NCBI GenBank assembly: GCA_011800155.1
Contig: CM022371.1
Location: 1,426,001 to 1,490,000, forward strand
DNA from: Flammulina velutipes
Taxonomy: Eukaryota > Basidiomycota > Agaricomycetes > Agaricales > Physalacriaceae
DNA length: 64,000 nt
Direction of reading: 5' to 3'
A model generated the notes under the pieces. That model ran no database searches and was not told the origin of the DNA. It saw nothing but the letters and a program-made list of their open reading frames with translations. Shown here in pieces: positions 35,456 to 46,401 of the stretch. Numbering within the stretch: the first letter of the stretch is position 1; each line of letters opens with the position of its first letter. Both the position numbers and the translations under genes were made by a program.

Positions 35456-38439
35456 ATGGGCCAAACAGCATCCAGAAATCGGACTTTGACGCCTTCGTCG
35501 CCGGCCACAGCGTCCACCGTATCGACCGCTGACCGAGAAGCCGTCTCTGATGATAGTGTCGACGATACACCGACACCGGCGCCAAAGTCACGGCGCTCTG
35601 CACGATCTTCAGTTCGTCGCAGCCTCCTCAAACTCGTCAAGCCGCGGTCCTCCCAAACAGAGGCGCAGGAGACCGCGCGACCATCTCACTCCCGCAAGTC
35701 ATGGCGCACATCGCGACGATGGTCAAAGGCTGCACCTACGCTTGCTCACGATGAGAACAGCTCAGCAAGTTCATCGCGACTACCTCCCCCTTCCGAGAAA
35801 CCACCCCAGCTTACGGACGACCCGGATGCTGTTCCCTCAATGCCGCAGACCCACATCGTTTCAGAAAATGAGCCTCGTCAGGAGCCACATCACACGAACG
35901 ACGTCGGCTCATGGCTCAATGACGAAGACCCCTCTAGCTCTACTGACCATGTCGTCTTCAGTCCTGACCATTTTACCCCTACTCAAGATCTACCAGACGT
36001 CCCAGAAGACGTATCGCCTCCTCCCACAATCAATCAACCCGATCTCCCATCTCCACCGTCAACAGCTTCTCCGCGCCAATTCCCACCTCCTGGCACTCTT
36101 GTCGTCGTGCAAGGCGTCGTACATACCACCGATGTCCCTCGAGTCCCAGGTGCAGACACTCCTTCTGACCTTCCCGATGCTCAGCCGGTCGTTCCTAGCC
36201 AAAGTACATCCGTACCGCGACCTTCTACCCCTACCAGTGCCAGCACCGAGCACTCGTCCCGAAATAGAATGTCGACACTTCTCAGGTCTCGGCCAGCCAG
36301 CATGGCGTCTGCTGTGGAAGTCGCAGCGCCAGAGTCCGATCTCGTGACAGACGCAGTTAGCGCGACTACAGAATCTGCAGAAGTTACTCCGCCAGCGCCA
36401 GAACCTCCACGGCACTCTGGACCCATCTCTTCCAGCAGTATCGATGTTCTCGGCACACTGCTTAGGTATGTTATTCAGTTCTTTTCATACAATGCAGACG
36501 ATAAACTATTGAATAGTGTTGCCGCTGCGGCCACCGCGGCTTCTCTTCTCACAGGTTCTTCTGAACCTATCCTAACCTCCGGTCTTACCCCACCGACTCC
36601 TAACGGTACAGCTCCTCCTCTCAATGACCCTGCTCGTCCCCTGTCGCCTACACCGTCGTCTGGTTCAATCGATGCTATAGGCTCTCGTACGGAACGAATG
36701 CGTCTCGCCTGGTCTAGTATTCGCGATCGCCTTGGTATGCGACCGCCAAGGTCAGAACGCAACGAAGATGGGCAAGAAGGAGGGGACGCGCGAGAGAGAA
36801 TGTTAACGGAGATGGCCAGAGCGTTCAATCTTGGTTTGGGCATCAACAACAATGGCTCTCCAGAAGATAACACTGCTCAAAGTGCAGCGACAGAGAACCC
36901 AGAGGTGCCTACTACCCCACAGCTACCCGCGGAGGGTAGCTTTGAACGCTTCCTCGTCGACCTTCAACTTGATCTACGAGCAACATTATCTCACCGTGTT
37001 GAACCTCGACAGAGGGAAGAAGTCACTCCGCCTCCTGTGGCATCTCAACCTCAGTCTCCCGAAGGAATCTCTGAAAGTGACTGGTTGCCCATTGCTGTCC
37101 CAACTCCTTCTTCTCCGTCTCAAGCGCCTCCCCGAATAGCCAACATTGGTGCTGAGGATGACGATGATGACATGCCTGCGCTACAGGACGTGAGTGATTC
37201 GGATTCCGAGTTTAGCAATACCGACATCGACTCGCTTCCTGAACAAAATGTGCGGCCCACGCCTAACGTAGACATTCCACCACCTTCTGCCGAGCCCCAG
37301 CCGCCATCCGACCGAATAAATTGGTGGCGACTGTATCGCTTCCCTCCGATTCCAGCTCCTCGTGGTGCTAGTCCACTGGAAGTCAATCTACGCCCACCGG
37401 GATCAGCATCTATCCCGCTGCCGCCTGCCATGACCGCAAATGCCTCAAGCTCACCTTCTGGCGATCTTACATCCTCACCCCTTCCATCTTCACATACAGC
37501 CCCGCACCCATCACCCCCAAATATCGTCGTTCCCGTCATTGTTGTGGGACTACAATCTGTCAGTGTGAGTGGCAGTTGGCCACCTCGGGATGCCGAGCGC
37601 CCACACGACACTCGTGAGACTGCATCCACGGCCTCTGGTCAGCCACCGCCACCGCCACCAGAATCTCTTGAGGATGATGGAGAGCCTCGACCGGACACAC
37701 CCCGAGGCCGACGCTGGCATTCGAGGGCGGCAAGTGCCTTGCGCAACTTGAGGCCAGGTAGACGTCCAGATGCTCCTGATCAGCCAACTGAGGACCCCGT
37801 TGGTTCAAGAACTTTCCTCATCTATGTCATTGGTGGTATGCAATTCATGCAACGTTCGTGTCCATGAGACGCTGACAACCTCTCTCTCTCTAGGTTATTA
37901 CCCTCCAGACCACTCAATTGTCACTGGAGAACCTCACAACCTTGACTCGTTTGAAGCGTTGTTGTAAGTCACAAGCTCACATGACATCCTCTTTGCTAAA
38001 ACAGATACAGGGACCTTGCGGAAATTCTGGGGCAGGTGAAGCCACCGACAGCGTCGAAGGAAGAAATAGAACGGAGTCATCTTGAAGTCATCAAGGCGAC
38101 ACAGGTACCGGAATACGAGAACGACCGGAAGATATCGTCCAATTGCACCGAGAGGGTATGTCTCTGAGTCTTCGTTTCCTCGCTCGTATTCACCATCCGC
38201 AGTGTTTGATTTGCTTGGACGATTACGCACCCGAGGATGATGTCAGGGTGATGGGTTGTCGCCACGCCTTCCACAAGGCATGTGTTGATACTTGGCTGCA
38301 AACAGGCAAGAACAACTGTCCAGCATGTCGAGGAACGGTACGTCCTTTTTTCATCCCAATGGTCATGATGATGATTAAACACCTCGTTTTATAGGGTGTA
38401 TCGACTGATACTTCGGCTGAACCTGTACCAGCACAATGA
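35456..38439 (+). CDS. Large RING-H2 ubiquitin ligase with myristoylation-type start
   Basis: Five exons give about 900 residues. The chosen start MGQTASRNRTLT has Gly2 and a Ser at position 6, a typical N-myristoylation signal; the frame is open a further 49 codons upstream, but that extension is Arg/His-rich and less plausible. The bulk is disordered Ser/Pro/Glu sequence. Exon 1 ends at 36465 (AG|GTATGT) and exon 2 begins at 36517. The last exons encode the RING-H2 domain CLICLDDYAPEDDVRVMGC...HAFHKACVDTWLQTGKNNCPAC, with cysteines and histidines in the C3H2C3 order, and a short tail VPAQ-stop. E3 ligase activity at a membrane is inferred. Confidence 0.85.
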
Positions 38440-38842
38440 TGCATCTGGGACACTTTGTACATACACCTCCACTCAAATTATCGCACACTCTTTCGTCTAC
38501 GTTTTCTTGTTATGCAGTCTTGGTTTCCATATCCTTCCGCTTACATATTCTTCGTATCACACTGTATCGTAATGTTTTCGTCAGACAAAAATCAGAATTA
38601 GAAGATCGTATTAATTCAAACAGCGTCTACATACTTGCATGTCAAGGTCTGTATCAGTATCAAGAATAATATTGCGCCACATCGGTTCTGGTTTATAATC
38701 TTGGAAGGCTCCTCTCAGTAATCAAGCCTGTCGGCAAACTTGGAGTGTGCAAGATTGATCAACATGCAGTCTCGTTGAGAACTAGTGGTTACGGGGTTAA
38801 AGATAGGCAAGAAAGAGTATTACGACCTGAGAAGGACCTCCT
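38440..38842. other. Intergenic between converging genes
   Basis: About 400 bp, the 3' flanks of the RING gene and the enoyl-CoA hydratase/isomerase gene. No feature is recognised. Confidence 0.5.
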
Positions 38843-40008
38843 TATAATTTGTGCTGAGGTTTCCTCAACGGAGAAAATTCTGCAGCCTTCTTCGCCTTCA
38901 TGGCAGCGAACACGGCAGGCATGTCCTTAATAACATCATGAGCAACGACGCTGAACACCCCATATCATCACTCACGTTCGTCTGCAACGCCGCACTGTTC
39001 CACACCGCGGTGAATTCCAAGTTATCCGATATACTTGATAACCCGTAGTAGTCAGAGTCGACTTAGGGATAAATAAGTCTTACCTGTGATCCACAGCGTG
39101 TGCCAAAAGTCGCTTCGTGCCCGACACAGCGATGGGGCTCTTGCTAGCAATCGTCACAGCCAGCTTCAGTGCCTCAGCTATCACCTCATCCCTCCCACCT
39201 TCAACAACCGTAGAGACGAATCCCATCCTCTCCGCCACAGCTGGTGTGAACGTCTTGGCCGAGTACGCGTACTCGCGCACAAGAGACATGTTACCGCAGA
39301 TCTTTGGGAGGTACGCCAGCGTGCCAATGTCAGCGGCCAGTCCCACGTCGGCTTCCTGTATCCAGGTCAGGTTTGAGCATTCATCCTGGAGGTGACTAGC
39401 TTGCCTTGATACTAAAGGAGGCATTGGACGCGGAATACCGGATGTCGCACGCGCACATGATGTCGACGCCCAAGCCCAGAACGAGCCCGTGGGCAGCGAC
39501 GATGACGGGGAAGGGACACCGCGCGGGCGCACCGATGGCTGCCTGGAAGACACGGATGAACGGGGCGCTCGCCAGCGCGGTGCGCGCTGGATCCTCTTGG
39601 TTCGTGGTTGACACAGATGAAAGATCTGAGACTGAAAACCAGTCAAGGTGTCAATCATTGAGCAGTTGAAAACTAGAAGTAGCGTACGGTCTATTCCGGC
39701 TGTGAAGAGCTTGGGGATGCTAGATGAGAGCACTACAGCGCGGACATCCGTCTCCAGCTGTGCTAGAGTGTCGAATAGCTCTCCGTACGCTGTCCAGAAC
39801 CTAGCAGAGGGGTGTAAGCGGAATGGGGAGCTTGATAGAGAGATATTTTACTCTATTGTGAAGGCATTGACGGGCTTCCTAACGGGAAGATCATTAGATG
39901 ACTCCTGTACATGAATGAGGCAATCTTACCGGGACAGTTGAACAAGGTAAACATGGGGAGAGGGCTCTGACACTTCAAGAAACTTGCTAGAGAACTTGGA
40001 CGCCATTG
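38843..40008 (-). CDS. Enoyl-CoA hydratase/isomerase family, peroxisomal-type (ECI/DCI-like)
   Basis: Starts MASKFSSKFLEVSEPSPHVY, exon 1 ending VYLVQLSR. The crotonase fold shows KPVNAFT, the substrate-binding LSSSIPKLFTAGID, PFPVIVAAHGLVLGLGVDIMC (oxyanion-hole region), and EADVGLAADIGTLAYLPKICG. The last exon ends RKPQHKL-stop. C-terminal HKL is a variant peroxisomal targeting signal (PTS1) known from yeast Dci1. The product probably isomerises double bonds of unsaturated fatty acyl-CoA during beta-oxidation, most like delta3,5-delta2,4-dienoyl-CoA isomerase. Six or so short introns. Confidence 0.88.
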
Positions 40009-40410
40009 TCAATGTCAAGGGGTGATATGCGATCCATCGAAAGTTGCATTGGACCGTGATAATTCAACGTTCCTCCGGGTTGATATCACAAACAAGTACA
40101 AGCCGGAGAGTGCGCCACCTTCGCCGTATCTACCGAACTCTTCAAAACAATTACAGATATTCCAATCTTGCGTGTCCCAGTAGCGGGCGATTTCGATGAG
40201 CCGTCGTCCTCAACTTCGAATGTGATTCCACTGTCTACCCGGGTAAGAGTGACCGGACGGGCAATTGATATACATAAACTACGTGAATTATATCAAACCA
40301 ACGGATAGTTAAGTGGGTAAAAAGATGTTGATATAGCGACATATACGACAATTCTAAAAGGACATGCATACACAACAAAACAAAATCCAACAAAAAAAGG
40401 AGCCCCAGAC
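40009..40410. other. Intergenic
   Basis: Promoter side of the crotonase gene and the 3' end side of GRR1. AT-rich near 40260-40400. Nothing recognised. Confidence 0.5.
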
Positions 40411-43122
40411 TCAATAATGTCCCCTCGAGGGGCCGGCGCTACTCCCAGCACCCTCCTGACGCGTAGGGGACCTTCCAAACAAAAGCGTAGACGCATAATG
40501 CTCAGCAACATTCAGAGTATTCCTCAAACTCCTCTTCACGTTCCTCCCCCGCCCATCGGGAGGAGTATCCTGCGGCGGCGTCGCCACCGTTTCTTTATGC
40601 CCCACGACCGTAGACGTCGTTGGAGACACGGGCTCCTGATACGGCCACGCCACACCCTCCGAAGACCCACTCATGACCTCGAACGAACTCATCGAATCTG
40701 TATGCACAGACAACGGCGGTCGTCTCTCGTTCGTCCATAGATCAGACCCTCCCGTCTCCGCTTCCATAGCACCGGAAGATCCTGGGCGTGGATGAGGATG
40801 GTGCTCATGCCCGCGACGCAACTGCAAATGTCCTTCAGGTGCCGCCCGACCACGCCCAATATCTCCATAAGAAGTCATCCCGCCGTCATGTACCCCGTCG
40901 GACACACGGCGCGGCGCAATGAGAGTGCCAGACCGACTACTCATGCCAGCCGGAATGTCAGCACGAGTCGGCGACGAAGCGGAATGCTCCACAATAGGGA
41001 GAATATCCGCCATTGTTCGGTTCGGTCTGCGAGATGGTCCAGCAGCATTGGACGACGCCATGAGCTGAGCGTTCAGTCTGTCCGTAGCTCCGTTCAAGTT
41101 GGTTAGCGTCGTTGAGACTTCAAGTGGTTGATGTTGGCGGTGAGCAGCAGGGGGAGCAGCCGAATGTCTGGTAGAATAGCCGTAGTCCGGGTTCTGGTGG
41201 CCACGATATGGCGTCAACTGTGGCATGGCATGGAGGAGCGCGCGTTGCGTGGCGTAATCGGCCTCCTCGAAGGGTTCATCCCCCTCCTCACCATCGGGTA
41301 TATCGTCGTCGTCATAGCCCTCTCCATCCTCATAATCATCGTCTTCGTACTCAGTGTCATCCGTACCATTCATCTCGGTGATTCGATCAAAGAGTTCGGT
41401 AAGGAATGCTCGTAGCTGGGAGACGCCTTTTCCAGAGAAGACACAGAATGCTGATTGTTGATTTGAATTGAAATCCTATATTATGGATTAGAGCAAGAAC
41501 ACAGCAACCAATGCTTCCACTTACGGAAGGTGCGGGACGACAGAATTGTTGAAGTTCCGCCTGTCTGAACGCCGGTACGCCAGTAAGGCTGAGATGGGTC
41601 AGCTTGTGGAGCTTTTGGAGGAGGAAATGGACGGCCATGACGGAGACCTGGTCGCAATAGGACAAATGGATACGCTCAAGCGTTGCATGTCGCTCAGCCA
41701 TTGCGTAGATCGCCTCGTCGGTGATATTGTTGACTCTAACCAGGCCGACTCGCCGCAACTTTTGGAGGTTGGCCAATTCGAAAACTGCAAGATCCGTCAA
41801 TTGGGTGCAATCTAAGAAAATGGAGGTCAACGATGGAGGTAGGTGAAATATGAGAAATTATCCGTACTGGCAAAATCTACGTATCTCAGGCGAGTGCACG
41901 ACCGCGCCAACGTCCGTACTGATCGATCCGTGATCTTATCCGCGTGTCCAAGGTGAAGGTAGTGGAGATGTCGGCCAAGTTTGCAAATGGCTTCGACGGA
42001 CTTGTCCGACAGAAGGCTGCACTTGGAGAGGCCAAGATTGCGTATCTTGGGAGCGTGCGAGATGATGCCCTCCAGAGCCTCATCCGTGACATGTGCGCAG
42101 GCAGTGAGGTCGAGCATCCTCAAGTGCTCCATGGTGCGATTCAGCACGAGGGGTGGGAGGTCCTCGGAGGGCACATTGGAAGGAAAGGGATTCGGAGCTT
42201 CCGAACCTGTCTGGTCCTTCCTGAACGGGACTGGGAACGCGGCATCTGTAAGGAGTTCGCAGTGGGAGAGGCGAATCTCCCGCATGTGCGTACAGTATGT
42301 CCAGATGTCGCGTATGGCGATGTCGGTAATGAGCTTGCAGTGGTTGAGATCGACCTCCATCAAGAAGGGGCAGGACCTGGCGAGAACTTGGATAGGCTCG
42401 TCGGTCAAGGACTCCAAGTTGCTGAGCTTTATGCGACGAAGCAAAGGGCAGTTGCGAGCAACAGCCATGACACCTGCGTTGGACACGTCTTTGCAGCCGG
42501 TTAGGTTGATGCCCTGCAAGCGCGAGGCATTGCGAGCAAGCCCAATGACGGCCTCGTTTGTGATAGCTTTGACGCCGCTGGCGTCCATAGCGACAAGGTT
42601 GGCAAAGGAGGGAATGACACGGTTGAGAAGGGGGGCGGTGAGCTTGTCGCAGTTGACAAGGGTGATGCGTTCGAGGCGATCGCACTGGACAAAGGTCGAG
42701 AAGATTTCGTCTGTGAGATGCTCATGAAGATTGAGGCAATTGAGGCGACGAATGAAGCTGGCGTAGGTGAAGGTCTGCGAGGGGGATGCGAGCAATTTGG
42801 CGATCTTCTGAAGCGTCTGGAACTTGTCAAGGGTAGGCTTATGCCATAAGAGCTCGACGGAGCATTCGCACCACGTCCTGCAGACTCTGAGGGTGCTGTG
42901 GAGATCTCTGAGGGTGTGCAGATGCCTAAATATGTGAATGAGAATTTCTGGGGGGAGATTTGACATGGGCGACCGAGATGGGGGCTTGGATGCGTGCAGC
43001 CGCTTTCTGGACCATTGCGCGGGCGAGAAAACGAGCGGCTTGTCGTTGTCGACGATGCCGTTGTCGTCGTCGTCGTCGGAGAAGGACGTCGTCGACGGCT
43101 GGCGATGTTTGTACATGGTCAT
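40411..43122 (-). CDS. GRR1: GRR1-like F-box/LRR protein of an SCF ubiquitin ligase
   Basis: Three exons (about 41868-43122, about 41526-41823, 40411 to about 41475). The N terminus has a disordered acidic start, then the F-box (NLPPEILIHIFRHLHTLRDLHSTLRVCRTW). About a dozen leucine-rich repeats of the Cys-containing type follow (LRRIKLSNLESLTDEPIQVLA, LMEVDLNHCKLITDIAIRDIW, MREIRLSHCELLTDAAF). The tail is long, with an acidic patch (EYEDDDYEDGEGYDDDDIPD) and a Ser/Pro-rich disordered end. Grr1 targets cyclins and nutrient-sensing factors such as Mth1. The adjoining gene 43213 is divergent with a 90-bp gap. Confidence 0.93.
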
Positions 43123-43212
43123 GGTGGTGGTCAGAGGCAGAGTTGGGCAGCCGGGCGTTGGTGCTGAGTGGGAACCACGTGGCGAACATCACTCAGCATT
43201 CAACTATGCACG
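43123..43212. promoter_or_regulatory. 90-bp bidirectional promoter (GRR1 / 43213 gene)
   Basis: The only space between two divergent start codons. No TATA box was seen. Part of it overlaps the upstream open frame of the 43213 gene. Confidence 0.45.
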
Positions 43213-43679
43213 ATGCCTCCAGCCACTTCCAGTAGCCACTCACCAGTCAACGGCCAGCAGCCGACGACGACGACGACGGCGACGACGGGCCCGGATTTTT
43301 ACCTGCAACGACGAGCTCAATGGCTGGCAGCCAAGCCGCCGTCCGCGAACAAAGAAAAAATTAAACAGCCGGACCCGCATGCCGTTGCTGCTCGCCAAAA
43401 ACTGGAAGATATCATCAACGATCCCACTAAATTACACTCGGATGCGGCGTGGAAGGGTGGCATAAGGACAATGTGGCAAGGATTAAATACAGGACGAAGG
43501 CTCGCATATCGCATGCCCATGGCGCTCGTCGTACGTGCTCTGTGCTCTCGCACTCTCGCTTGCGCTGATTGCAGTTCGATTGACAGATAAAAATCACACA
43601 TGTTGCTTGGATTCGGGACAAGACATGGCCTACTGGGCAGGTTGCGCCACAGCCAGATGATGAGGCGCCACAAACGTGA
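43213..43679 (+). CDS. Small basic/helical protein, function unknown
   Basis: Two exons start MPPATSSSHSPVNGQQPTTT and end QVAPQPDDEAPQT. The body is QRRAQWLAAKPPSANKEKIK, LEDIINDPTKLHSDAAWKGG, then RTMWQGLNTGRRLAYRMPMALV, with the intron at GCGCTCGTC|GTACGT and the second exon IKITHVAWIRDKTWPTG. About 130 residues, with no signal peptide or clear domain. The splice junction keeps the frame. It might be a mitochondrial or vesicle protein, but there is no evidence for this. Confidence 0.55.
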
Positions 43680-43753
43680 AAGTTGGGAGGGCCAGGAGAT
43701 GTACAGATTACTGCCGAAAAATATATTGGCAGTGGACGAATGTCCAGGAATTA

Positions 43754-44203
43754 TTATGCACGAGAAGGCGGCGATACCTGCGACGCAAAGATGATGAGCG
43801 CCGGCCAGCTGGATGCAGTGCACGACGTACCAGTATCACTCCATCGCCTCTGACGAACAGCATGTCCATTTTCCGTTTTGCTACCTGTGGCGCACCAGTG
43901 AGATTGGTAGTATGCAGTAGACGTTGTAAAACGCACGCTAACTGAGCCCTGTGCATCGGGCTGTCCCTCTGCCATCTGTACTATCATAATAGTCTCTTCG
44001 ACGTCGCTCAAAATGAGGTTCATGTGTCCATCGTATGCCTGACGCGCCGTATATTGAGCTAGGAAGACGGGGAAAAGGCTGGGGAAACATACGTGGAGAA
44101 TGCCAGTGAGTTCGCGGTCGCCTCTGAGCTTGACAAAGACGCGTTCGCTGAGGGACAAGCGAATCAAGTCAAACGGCTCTTGAATGCCAGACGATGGATC
44201 CAT
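43754..44203 (-). CDS. LSM3: LSM3, Lsm ring subunit
   Basis: Four exons. Exon 1 reads [20 protein letters not shown], then [17 protein letters not shown]|, exon 2 [20 protein letters not shown] (Sm1), exon 3 [18 protein letters not shown]| (Sm2, containing the RGDG core), and exon 4 VSPPSRA-stop. The intron before exon 4 is 51 bp (GTACGT...TCGCAG). The short final exon matches the expected C terminus of LSM3. It binds U6 snRNA as part of Lsm2-8 or decapping RNAs as part of Lsm1-7. It is divergent from the U1-C gene with 86 bp between starts. Confidence 0.92.
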   Translation of the reverse strand: MDPSSGIQEPFDLIRLSLSERVFVKLRGDRELTGILHVCFPSLFPVFLAQYTARQAYDGHMNLILSDVEETIMIVQMAEGQPDAQGSVSVRFTTSTAYYQSHWCATGSKTENGHAVRQRRWSDTGTSCTASSWPALIIFASQVSPPSRA

Positions 44204-44289
44204 GAAAGTGTGAGCGACTCATGCTCGTCCAAATCAGGACGCAGCCCTACACATTTCAAACTCCGCCTCCTTGCCTCTTTCCATCACCA
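44204..44289. promoter_or_regulatory. 86-bp bidirectional promoter of LSM3 and U1-C
   Basis: The space between two start codons of spliceosomal genes on opposite strands. Coregulation of the pair is plausible from the arrangement alone. Confidence 0.5.
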
Positions 44290-45133
44290 ATGCCAGTCAG
44301 TCTTTCTCGCTTTTACTTGTCTTTTCTTCACTAACAGCGCTTCAGAAACATTACTGCGACTATTGCGATGTGTTTCTGACCCACGACTCGACCTCTGGTT
44401 CGTTTCTGCTGCTGCATACAAGGTGACATTGCTTACCGTGTCTTCCATCTAGTACGCAAAGCCCATAACAGTGGCCGGAATCATCTCTCCAACGTCAGGG
44501 ACTACTATGCATGTCTGTACACTTTTACTATCTCCATGTACTTTGCTGACAGTTTGACACAGCACTCGGCCACGACAAAGCACAGAGTATCATTGACCAG
44601 ATCACTTCAGCGTACGAGTCTGGAGGTGGGCCCCCTCCTGGCGGATTCGGCTTTGGCCCGCAACACCTCGGTGCGCCACCACCGATGAATGGATTTGGTG
44701 GACCACCAGGCTTCGGTGGACGTGAGTACGTCGAGTTACATGTGCGCACGAGACTAACAGCAACTCTGTAGCCCGTCCTCCATTCCCCATGATGGGTCCT
44801 CCTGGTATGCCTCCCTTCCCACCTAACGGTGCACCGGGTGGATTTCCAGGCGGTAAGTACTGTCGCGGAGCATGTTCTTCAGCACACTGACAATATCCTC
44901 AAGGACCCCCTCCGTTCCCTCCAAACGGTGTAATGCCACCTTTCCCTCCAAACGGTGCTCCAGTAGCCGGCCTTCCACCTTTCCCGCCCAATTTGAACGG
45001 TCCTCCCCAAGGCATACCGCCATTTCCTCCAAATGCTGGCGGACCTCCTGGTTTCAGCTCTCCGCCAAACCCTCTAGCTCCTGGTGCGGGGCCAACGATC
45101 CATCCTGACCGAATGAGAATGGTCGGCAACTGA
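44290..45133 (+). CDS. U1 snRNP protein C (U1-C)
   Basis: Six exons. Exon 1 encodes only Met-Pro, exon 2 [17 protein letters not shown] with the first zinc-binding Cys pair, exon 3 [19 protein letters not shown] with the His pair, together the U1-type C2H2 finger. The next exons encode [22 protein letters not shown], then a Gly/Pro-rich tail (PPFPPNGAP repeats) ending [10 protein letters not shown]. The two-residue first exon is supported by the AG|TA and GTCAGT boundaries and by the family start. U1-C helps U1 snRNP bind the 5' splice site. The Pro-rich tail is long compared with animals. Confidence 0.92.
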
Positions 45134-45311
45134 GTGTTGTAGAATTATCTTTTTGCTTTCTGTACTGCCATTTCAAAATACAACAAGTTTTGCACACGGG
45201 GCTTTTAGCAAAGCACACGAACGTGCGTCGGAAGTACTGATTGCTATTTTGAGAATCAACGATGGCTTGTCTTTCTACTTTCATCACCCACCGACCTCGT
45301 CGTTCGCTTTA

Positions 45312-45889
45312 ATGTCGACGCAGCCTCTTTTACAGCGCACAGCTGCCAAGCGCATCGCACTGCCCGTGCGCGTCGAGCCCAAAGTCAGCTTTGCCAACGA
45401 GCGCACATTTTTATCTTGGCTGCATTTTACCGTCGTCCTCGGTGGGCTCGCCGTTGGTCTGTTGAATTTCGGAGACAAGGTGCGTCGCCAGTGCCCCGCC
45501 TATCGTCTGTTATCTTACCCGTATGCTAGGTTGGCAAAATTAGTGCGGCGATGTTTTCGTTCGTAGGTACGTCGCGCTGCTCTGCTCTGCTCTGAAAGAG
45601 GTCTTGACGATACGCAGCGATGTCCATTATGATATATGCCCTGTATACGTACCACTGGCGTGCTGCGTCCATTCGACGGGGCGGACGTGGGCCATACGAC
45701 GACCGTCTGGGCCCAGTGAGTATCGTCTTCAATGTCGATAGTCCTCCTTGCTGACTCCGTTATCTCCCAGACCCTGCTCTGTATTGCCTTGCTAAGTGCG
45801 TAACCCCCTCTAACACCTCTTGCGGATCTTAACGCCCCCCTACAGTCGCCATTGTCGTCAACTTTGTTCTACGATTCACCGAAACCTAA
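45312..45889 (+). CDS. VTC1: VTC1-like vacuolar transporter chaperone subunit
   Basis: About five exons give roughly 130 residues starting [20 protein letters not shown]. The body has three hydrophobic segments ([32 protein letters not shown], and [19 protein letters not shown]), and carries [11 protein letters not shown], the signature of the DUF202/VTC family. It ends RFTET-stop. VTC1 is part of the VTC polyphosphate polymerase complex of the vacuole membrane. The intron after GGGD|K is supported by GTGCGT, and the last two exons join across 45780-45844. Confidence 0.9.
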
Positions 45890-46401
45890 AGCCCCCCCCT
45901 TCCTCTTGCATATGGACTATATCTCATGTTGCCGATTCGCCCTAACTTAGTAGTGACCTTTGGATACATGCCCTCTGTATCGTTCAACCGCGTTAATCAT
46001 CCGAGTGAAACCATTGCAACTCTCCGTCGGATATTGTCGCGATCCATGCTGAAGCGAAGCGAGGGCTTCATATGCGACATTCGGGCGAAGCCAATGTTCA
46101 TGTGTTCGCACCGCCCTTCTCGAGTTTCTGTTACGTTCGGTCACTGTCGTGGATGAAAGATAGTGCATTTGTTGCAGACAATAGAAGGTACACGAAGTGA
46201 TTCCTTGCTTCTGAATCATGCGATACAGAGCAAAATTGACGAGTAATGGGAGGATTTTGCAGGATATAACTCGTCCTGACAGTATTTGACGAGATCCCAA
46301 GGTCCAGCGGTTCATTTCTGTGCTCACAGAACCAAGGTTTATTCACCCTTTGAGAGTCCGGCCAGGAAAATACAGGTCGGAGAATAAAATGAACGCCAGA
46401 A
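45890..46401. other. Intergenic
   Basis: About 510 bp, 3' flanks of VTC1 and SWC4. Nothing recognised. Confidence 0.5.
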
